A DNA stretch of 64,000 bases from Agriterribacter sp047600465. Its GTDB lineage: Bacteria > Bacteroidota > Bacteroidia > Chitinophagales > Chitinophagaceae. Both the position numbers and the translations under genes were made by a program. The stretch lies in the NCBI GenBank assembly GCA_047600465.1, contig JASGKU010000004.1:744001-808000 (forward strand), written 5' to 3'. Shown here one piece after another: positions 56,801 through 64,000 of this stretch (the first letter of the stretch is position 1; each line of letters starts with the position of its first letter). The notes beneath the pieces were generated by a model. That model was not told the origin of the DNA. It saw nothing but the letters and a program-made list of their open reading frames with translations, and made no database searches.

Positions 56801-59800
56801 CGTGTAATGCTGCCTACCATATCGCGAATGTATAGCTGCACTACTTCCTTTCCATCTTTACTGCCGCTGTTAGTAACCGTTACAGATGCTTTTATAGACT
56901 GATTTGCCTTCAATGATGAACTACTGAGCTTAATATCACCATACGTGAAAGTGGTATAACTCAATCCAAATCCAAATGGATATAAAGGATCATTTGATAC
57001 ATCAAGATAGTTAGAACGGAATTTCTGAAACCATTGTCCATCGGGCAATGGCCTGCCGGTATTTTTATGATTATAGTATAAAGGAATTTGTCCAACATTC
57101 TGCGGAAACGTAGTACTGAGTTTACCAGAAGGATTTACATCACCAAACAGCACATCTGCAATAGCAGTACCCGCTTCAGAACCCGGGAACCATACATCTA
57201 AAATTGCAGGAACATGTTGCTGCTCCCAAACCAATGTCATTGGTCTTCCTGCGAATAATACCAGCACAACTGGTTTTCCTGTTTTTAATAAAGCTTCCAG
57301 CAATTTCTTTTGTACATCCGGGATGCCGAGATCTGTTCTGCTGGCAGCTTCGCCAGTCATTTCTGCTGCTTCGCCCAATGCGGCTACAATTACATCCGAT
57401 TGTGTCGCTACATCCAGTGCTTCTTTCAGCAATGTTTCATCGCTACGGGTATCTCTTCCTAACGATTTACCAAACATGGTAGCTCTTTGTTCCAGCAAAC
57501 TATCTTCAGTAAGATTTGATCCTTTGGCATACACAATTTTTGCATCGTTGCCTGCTACCTGTTTCAATCCTTCCAATACAGATATGGGCTTTGTAAAATC
57601 AGCAGACACACTCCAGGTGCCGGGCATATTTGCCCTGTTATCTGCAAGCGGACCGATCAACGCAATAGTGCCCGATTTTTTTATCGGCAACACGCCCTGG
57701 TTTTTTAACAGCACAAAGCTTTCGGCAGAAATAGCTCTCGCTTCTTTTCTATTCGCATCTGTATATATTTCTTTTGAAGCACGCTCTTCACTACAGTAAC
57801 GATAGGGATCATCAAATAATCCGAGCTTGTATTTTGCTTCAAGCACTTTCCGGCAGGCATCATCAATTTGTTGTTGCGTAACCTTTCCTTCTTTTAATGA
57901 TTTTTTTAGTGTGGTAAGAAATCCTTCGCCTACCATATCCATATCTGTTCCGGCCTTCAACGCAAGTTCAGATACTTTTTGCAGATCGCCCATACCATGA
58001 TCAATCATTTCATTTATGGCAGTGTAGTCTGTAACTACAAAACCTTTAAAGCCCCATTGCCTGCGTAGCAAATCTGTAAACAACCATTTATTAGCGGTGG
58101 CAGGGATGCCATCTATTTCATTAAACGATGTCATGATACTGCCTACACCGGCATCTACTGCGGCCTTGTATGGAGGTAAGTACTCATTGTACATTCTCAC
58201 ACGGCTCATATCGGTTGTATTATAATCCCTGCCACCTTCGGCAGCACCATACAATGCAAAATGTTTTACACATGCCATAATGGTGTTATTTTTTGAAAGA
58301 TCATCCTGCTGATAACCTTTTACCATAGCCTTTGCAATAGCAGAACCCAGATAAGGATCTTCGCCTGATCCTTCGGAAATTCTACCCCAGCGTGGATCGC
58401 GGGCAATATCTACCATGGGAGAGTAAGTCCAGTTCAAGCCATCCGCGCTTGCTTCCGAGGCTGCGATCTGCGCACTGCGCTCAATCAGTTGCATATTCCA
58501 TGTGCATGATAATCCCAGCGGAATTGGGAACATGGTTTTATATCCATGAATTACGTCCATCCCAAAAATGATAGGGATCTTCATACGGGTTTGCGTAACC
58601 GCAATTTCCTGTGCCTTACGGATACGCGCAGGTGTAGACATGCTGAATATGCCACCTACATTGCCTGCCTTTATTTTACTTTCCACACCGGAGCTCACCA
58701 CCGATCCGGTTGTGGCTTCACCACCGGTGAGTAAATTTAATTGACCAATTTTTTCATCAACCGTCATCTTTTGCATCAACGACGAGATAAAGCTGTTCAT
58801 TTTGGTGTCTTTCGATACAGGCTTCACCTGTGCGCCAGCAGGTAAGTATACACTAATCAGCAATGCAACCGTAAAAAGTCTCATAAACTATATTTAAGAA
58901 TCAGTAAAAAAATTTAAAATATTTTTATGTAGCCAGCTTTTAGCTCCATTTGCATCGTTCGTTGCCTGCCTGTCCGGTAGGCAGGCGTCGCACACTTCAT
59001 CTGTATATCACTATTGAGCTTTGCTATTATTAAAATCCGGCACGTCTTCATTTCACATTTTCAGCCTATCCCTCTTATCCCTTTCCAAAGGAAAGGAACG
59101 GTGCTAAAGAACATAGCCAAACTATATCACTACCACATTATCCTTAGAATAAATCCGTGCTTTACATTTCCACATTCATCACCTCACTTCAGTACCGGCT
59201 CCAATGCCTTCTGCCAGATCTCGTACCCGCTCTTATTCATATGCAACATATCTTCTACAAATAATTCTTTGCGTGGTTGGCCTGATGCATCAAGCATTAA
59301 TGGATATACATTTACAAACACTGTTCTTTTCTGTGTACCGAGAAAAGTTTTGATGGCAGCATTTGCAGCCTGCATTTTTAGAAACAATCTTTCTCTGCTG
59401 GGACTTGGCTTCATTGAAACATATACAATGGAAGTTTTTTTGTAGCGTTGTCTTATCATTGTAAAGAGTGTTACAAACCTGGATACTACTGTTTCTGCTG
59501 ATACCGTATCTGAAGAAGCCAGATCATTTTCTCCACAGTATATTACTACCTGTTTGGGATCGTAAGGGAAAACAATGTCGTTTACATAATGAATGACATC
59601 CGGTAATGTTGACCCTCCGAATCCGCGGTTAATAATAGTATGCGTGGGGAAATAATCCTGTACATCCGTCCACTTGGTGAAAGAAGAACTTCCTATAAAC
59701 AAAACAGCTCCTTTTGCCGGGAAATGAGCGCTGTCTTTCTTTTTAAAATGTTGAATATCCTCATAAAAGGGAGCCTGCTGCGCATATACAAATACCGCTA

Positions 59801-62800
59801 AGAATAATTTTAAACCCGAAAGCAAAATCTTTTTCATGTTACAATATGTGCTTTTTATTCAGCCTTTATCAATGTGGATTTTTCTGACACACCATTTTCA
59901 TTAATGGCTTCGATGCTAAAGTAATATGTTTTTAATCTATCCATTGCTTTAAACCAGTATTCATTAAAATCGTGTATCATAATGCAATTGTATAATTTAT
60001 CAGGCGCTGTTCCATAATACAGGTTATATGCGAAGGCATTATCAACCGGTCGCCATTTAATATATGCACTGCGTTTATCCTTCTCCGTTCTAAGTACAAT
60101 TAAATTCTGTACAGCAGCAGGTTTTACTCCGTTACCATTACCAAATACTCTTAAACCACTGATGGCAAATTTACCGGTAGGCATGTGAATATTCTCCAGC
60201 TTTATGAATTTTGCCTGCACCGGTTTTTCCAGTTCAACATATTCATGCGGCACATCTGTTTTATTGGTGCTTTTATCAACCAGTATTTTCCAGCTTTTGC
60301 CATCAACAGAGTAATACAGTTTATACTGATGATATTGATCTGTTCTTTTTCCCAACCGGTCGTCTGCTACATCCTGGTCGGCATAATTGATTTGTATTGC
60401 ATTTACGGTAGATATGTTTCCAAGATCAGCCTGGATCCATTCTCCTTTATTATCAGAAGCGGCACTCCAGTATGTTTTTATACTTTCATCTACCGCGTTA
60501 TTGGCATAATAACTCCCAAGTGTAGACGAAACCGCAACCGGCTTTTTATAATTCAGCAAGTACCATCCTGCAAAACTTCCATGCTCTTTATCTTTTACAC
60601 CCGGAAGATAATGCGGATAATCACCAAACACAGTATTGCACCACATCACATCATCTTTATCAAAGCCCGCGGGCCAAATACCCATCCTTCGTTCCCATGT
60701 ATTTTTTACGCAGATAATGCTGGTAGAAATATGCCAATAATTCTGATCATTATCCTGGAAAGTAGCACCATGACCGGCGCCTCTTGAAAACCCTCCGCCT
60801 TTATAGCTTAGTGGGTCTGATTGTGGCATTGTTTCAATACCATCAAATAGTGGTTTACTACCAACTACTACGCCATCTGAATAGCCGCTGAATTCTGTAC
60901 CCGGCGCTCCATACTGAAAATAATATTTGCCGTTGTGTTTTGTCATCCATGCGCCTTCAATAAAAGGGTCGAGGAAAGTATTGTCCATATTTTCTCCGAA
61001 CCGCTGCCATCCATAACGCCATGATTGCAGCAAATACATAGGAATGCGGGTTCCGATTGGTTTGAATGTTTTGCGGTCAAGTTCTATTCCATATAAAGGA
61101 TAATTATTGCTGCTGCCATTATACATGTAAAATCTTCCGTCATCATCGGTAAAAAAAGCAGGATCCCATCCACCTATTTCAAAAGAATCCACCAATGGTT
61201 TCCATACATTATTCTTTGGATCTGTGCTCATCCATAAAGTAAATGTGCTTGTGTATGTAGAGCCGAATACGAGCATCGTATCACCTACAATACCAATAGC
61301 GGGAGCGCATAATTCATCCATCACTTTATTCCATGGTCTTAAAAACTTACGCTCATTGAATTTCCAATGCAGCATATCATTGCTCCACCAATAACCCCAT
61401 TGGTTAGTGCTGAACAAATAATAGTCGCCTTTATAATTTACAATAACCGGGTCAGCAGTAGCGCGATGCCTGCCCCACTCGCCAAAGTTTGGGAAAGGCG
61501 TATAGCCATAATCGATATTCACGGGGTTGCAATACGTACGTTGTTGAGCCTTCGCCGTAAAAAGTAAAAAAGTAAACAAAAAAGCGTACACTATTTTTCT
61601 GACCATATGCATTTATTTAGCCGCAGATTCGCTGATTTCTTTGGAGTATCATGCCTAATATTTATCTACAACTCGTTAATCATACTATATAAACTTTTTG
61701 TTCGATTACCACAGATTTGTTAATTGCTCTTGCGAGCAAAAAAAGTCTTAACCAATCATCGTATTTATCTTGTAAGAACTACACGCTTATGCTCTAAAGA
61801 CTTGTCATGAAAATTGATTATAAGTCCTACGTGCAATTTCGAAATAGCAAGATAATTTATTACTTGTGCGTAATGCTCTTCAATTATACCAGCCTTCGAT
61901 TTTAACTCTACAATTATTTCGTTATTCACTACAAAATCTGCATAAAACTTATGTGGTAAAACAATATCCTTATAATTAATACTATACTCTTTTTCCCTCT
62001 CAAAAACTATATTTCTTTGCTTTAGTTCATACTCCAGAGCATCTTTATAAACGATCTCAAGAAACCCTTTTCCAAGTATGCGGTGAATTTCCATACAGAT
62101 ACCAACAATCTCATAGGTGATTTTTTGAAACGGATAATCCGTCTCGCCATAGCTTTGCTTCATAGTTAGCTTATTTAAATGATTAAAAACTTTTAGCCGC
62201 AGATTCGCTGATTTATTTAATTATAATAGCATTGACAGCTTTACAGCTTTCAATCTTAAGAATACCTCTATATACTCTCCATCAATCTGCGCATCTGCGG
62301 CAATACCAAAAATTTATTTTCATCTGCCGCGCATTCCATCTACACTGTATTTACTTCCTCCCACAAACAAAAAAACCATTCCCAGCAATACAAATAAAAA
62401 TGGGTGTTGATCTTCATACCACACTTTTCCATTGCCTACAAAAAATGATATATAGAGCATTGTGCCTATCAGTATAATAGCCGCAATTCTTGTGAACCAT
62501 CCTATAGTAAGCATAATACCCGCCACCAGTTCAGCACCTTTTCCTAAGTACACCATAAAAGTAGCCGAAGGAAATTTTTTGAACACATCCCAGCCTGCAT
62601 ATTCTTTCATTTTGGCTGCATCAAATACTTCCCATCCATGATAGACCATGAACAACCCAACAATAACTCTTACAATCGCAAGACCACCTTGCAAGGCTAT
62701 TGGATCGGATGAAAAAAACTTATTCATATGCTTTGCTTTCGAATGTTATACTACCGGCCATTTGAAGGTAGACTGCAATGTGATTTTCTTTCCTGTAGTA

Positions 62801-64000
62801 CCAGATTCCCTTGCCGCTTCAATTACTTCCAATACATGCAGTGCATGTTCAGCTGCAATCAAGGGCTCTTTACCTGTGATCATTGACTCAGCTATAACAC
62901 TGGCACCTTGCTGCCACACATATGTACCGGGATCAGGTACATGGCGAACAGGCGGTTCAGTAAACGAAGTGGCGAGGTCAACACCGAAGGGTGCCCAGTC
63001 ATAGCCTACCAAACCCATATTGCCCTTGGTACCCCAGATACTGATAGTATGTTGATTCTGTCCCTTTCCTTCATGACCATATGGATCAAAATAATTGAAG
63101 CCACATTGCACATGTGAAAGTATTCCTTCGCCATGATCCATCAACAACATTGTATTATCTTCCGCTTCCACTTTTATTTTTCCTTTGTTGTCAACTGTAC
63201 GTTCGGGTGTAACAATACTCGTCATAGCCATTACATATTTTGCAGGACCAAGTAATCCCGTAAGCGACGCAATATTGTATACACCAAGATCGGGCAAACT
63301 GCCACCGCCCTTTTCATAAAAAAATGCAGACCATGTAGGTCCAAGATGCCCATAGTGTGCATGGGCCGATGAAACCTTACCCAACTTTCCTTCGCGTATA
63401 GCTTGCGACATAAATGCAAACTGCGGGCTGTTTACCACTGCAGGGGCGCCCCATATTCTGAGGTTCTTACTCTTTGCCAGATCTAATAATGCTCTTCCTT
63501 CTTTGTATGTATTAGCCATTGGCTTTTCGCTCCACACATTTTTACCGGCATTCAAAGCTATTTTATTCAATCGCCCATGTTCCTGCATATCGGTAAGCGT
63601 AAGCATTAAATCAAATGGCGCACCGGCAAGGAGTTTATCAATGTGCGGATATTGATTAGGCACATTAAATTCCTGGGCTCTTTTTTGTGCTCTTTCAAAA
63701 ACAATATCACATACACTCACCAATTCAACATAGGAACATTTTGAAAGATGAGGGAGATATACACCTGAAACACTTCCGCAGCCAATTACTGCTACTTTTA
63801 CTTTTTTATCTTCTGTTGTTAGTGCAAAACTTTCGAGCGATGAAAGCAGGAATGCAGCTCCCGCCATGGCAGTCTGTTGCAGGAACTGCTGGCGTGTAAT
63901 AGGATTATTCATATAGCAAACGTTTTAGTTGTTAAAGATTTATTTTATCCATGGAGATGTAAAACCAAGCGATTTCAACCCTTTCTGAACATCGGGTATA

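Overview
The window is a chromosomal segment of a Bacteroidota bacterium, most likely a member of Chitinophagaceae or a close relative. The evidence is low GC, a TonB-dependent receptor with an N-terminal carboxypeptidase-regulatory-like domain, a Bat/MoxR operon, LytTR signalling, many secreted glycan enzymes, a GH18 chitinase, and TAnnTTTG-type promoter elements in place of strong Shine-Dalgarno sites. Assignment below phylum is inference from gene content and remembered family distribution. No phage, plasmid or complete insertion sequence is visible.

Layout. 0.3-9.3 kb: a sugar-oxidation locus with two GMC flavoproteins carrying a C-x5-C-x3-C iron-sulfur motif, their small Tat-type subunit, two TIM-barrel isomerase/lyase-like proteins, a Gfo/Idh/MocA dehydrogenase, a cytochrome c and a DUF1080 3-keto-disaccharide hydrolase. 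Together they suggest C3 oxidation of glycosides followed by cleavage. 9.4-18.8 kb: outer-membrane and lipoprotein-like genes, an unusual M6 metalloprotease, small proteins and a second Gfo/Idh/MocA gene. 18.8-30.7 kb: a housekeeping block (rlmD, cysS, arfB, dtd), an active/inactive rhomboid pair, an EEP-family protein, a TetR regulator, a NUMOD4/HNH protein and a cyanophycinase-like peptidase. 30.8-38.5 kb: MoxR-DUF58-BatD-like-BatA operon, convergent LytTR two-component pair, ABC exporter. 38.5-51.7 kb: a third Gfo/Idh/MocA gene, chitinase, siderophore receptor with PepSY reductase-like protein, CbpA/CbpM chaperone pair, a frameshifted sialidase, aldolase, Gfo/Idh/MocA and SDR genes. 52-54.6 kb: DUF2750 and ankyrin genes, tRNA-Asn, superoxide dismutase. 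54.7-64 kb: a minus-strand run with cupin-8, HAD, GH3, SGNH, GH43, GxxExxY, DoxX, a fifth Gfo/Idh/MocA gene and the end of a further gene.

Two layers of non-coding structure stand out. First, at least eight intergenic gaps are filled by degenerate tandem heptamers, several arranged as a purine-rich arm followed by its pyrimidine-rich complement, placed within a few bases of stop or start codons. Second, an 18-bp octamer-based repeat (GCCGCAGATTCGCAGATT) bounds 102-106 bp inverted-repeat elements at 56.5 kb and 62.2 kb, and further copies surround a GxxExxY gene with a nuclease-like D...ExK motif. This is the best candidate here for an undescribed mobile or repeat-associated system.

Two genes (TIM-barrel at 7.0 kb, sialidase at 48.7 kb) carry single-base frameshifts in homopolymers, which may be sequencing errors or real. 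All functional calls come from reading motifs and from family knowledge; no database search was run.
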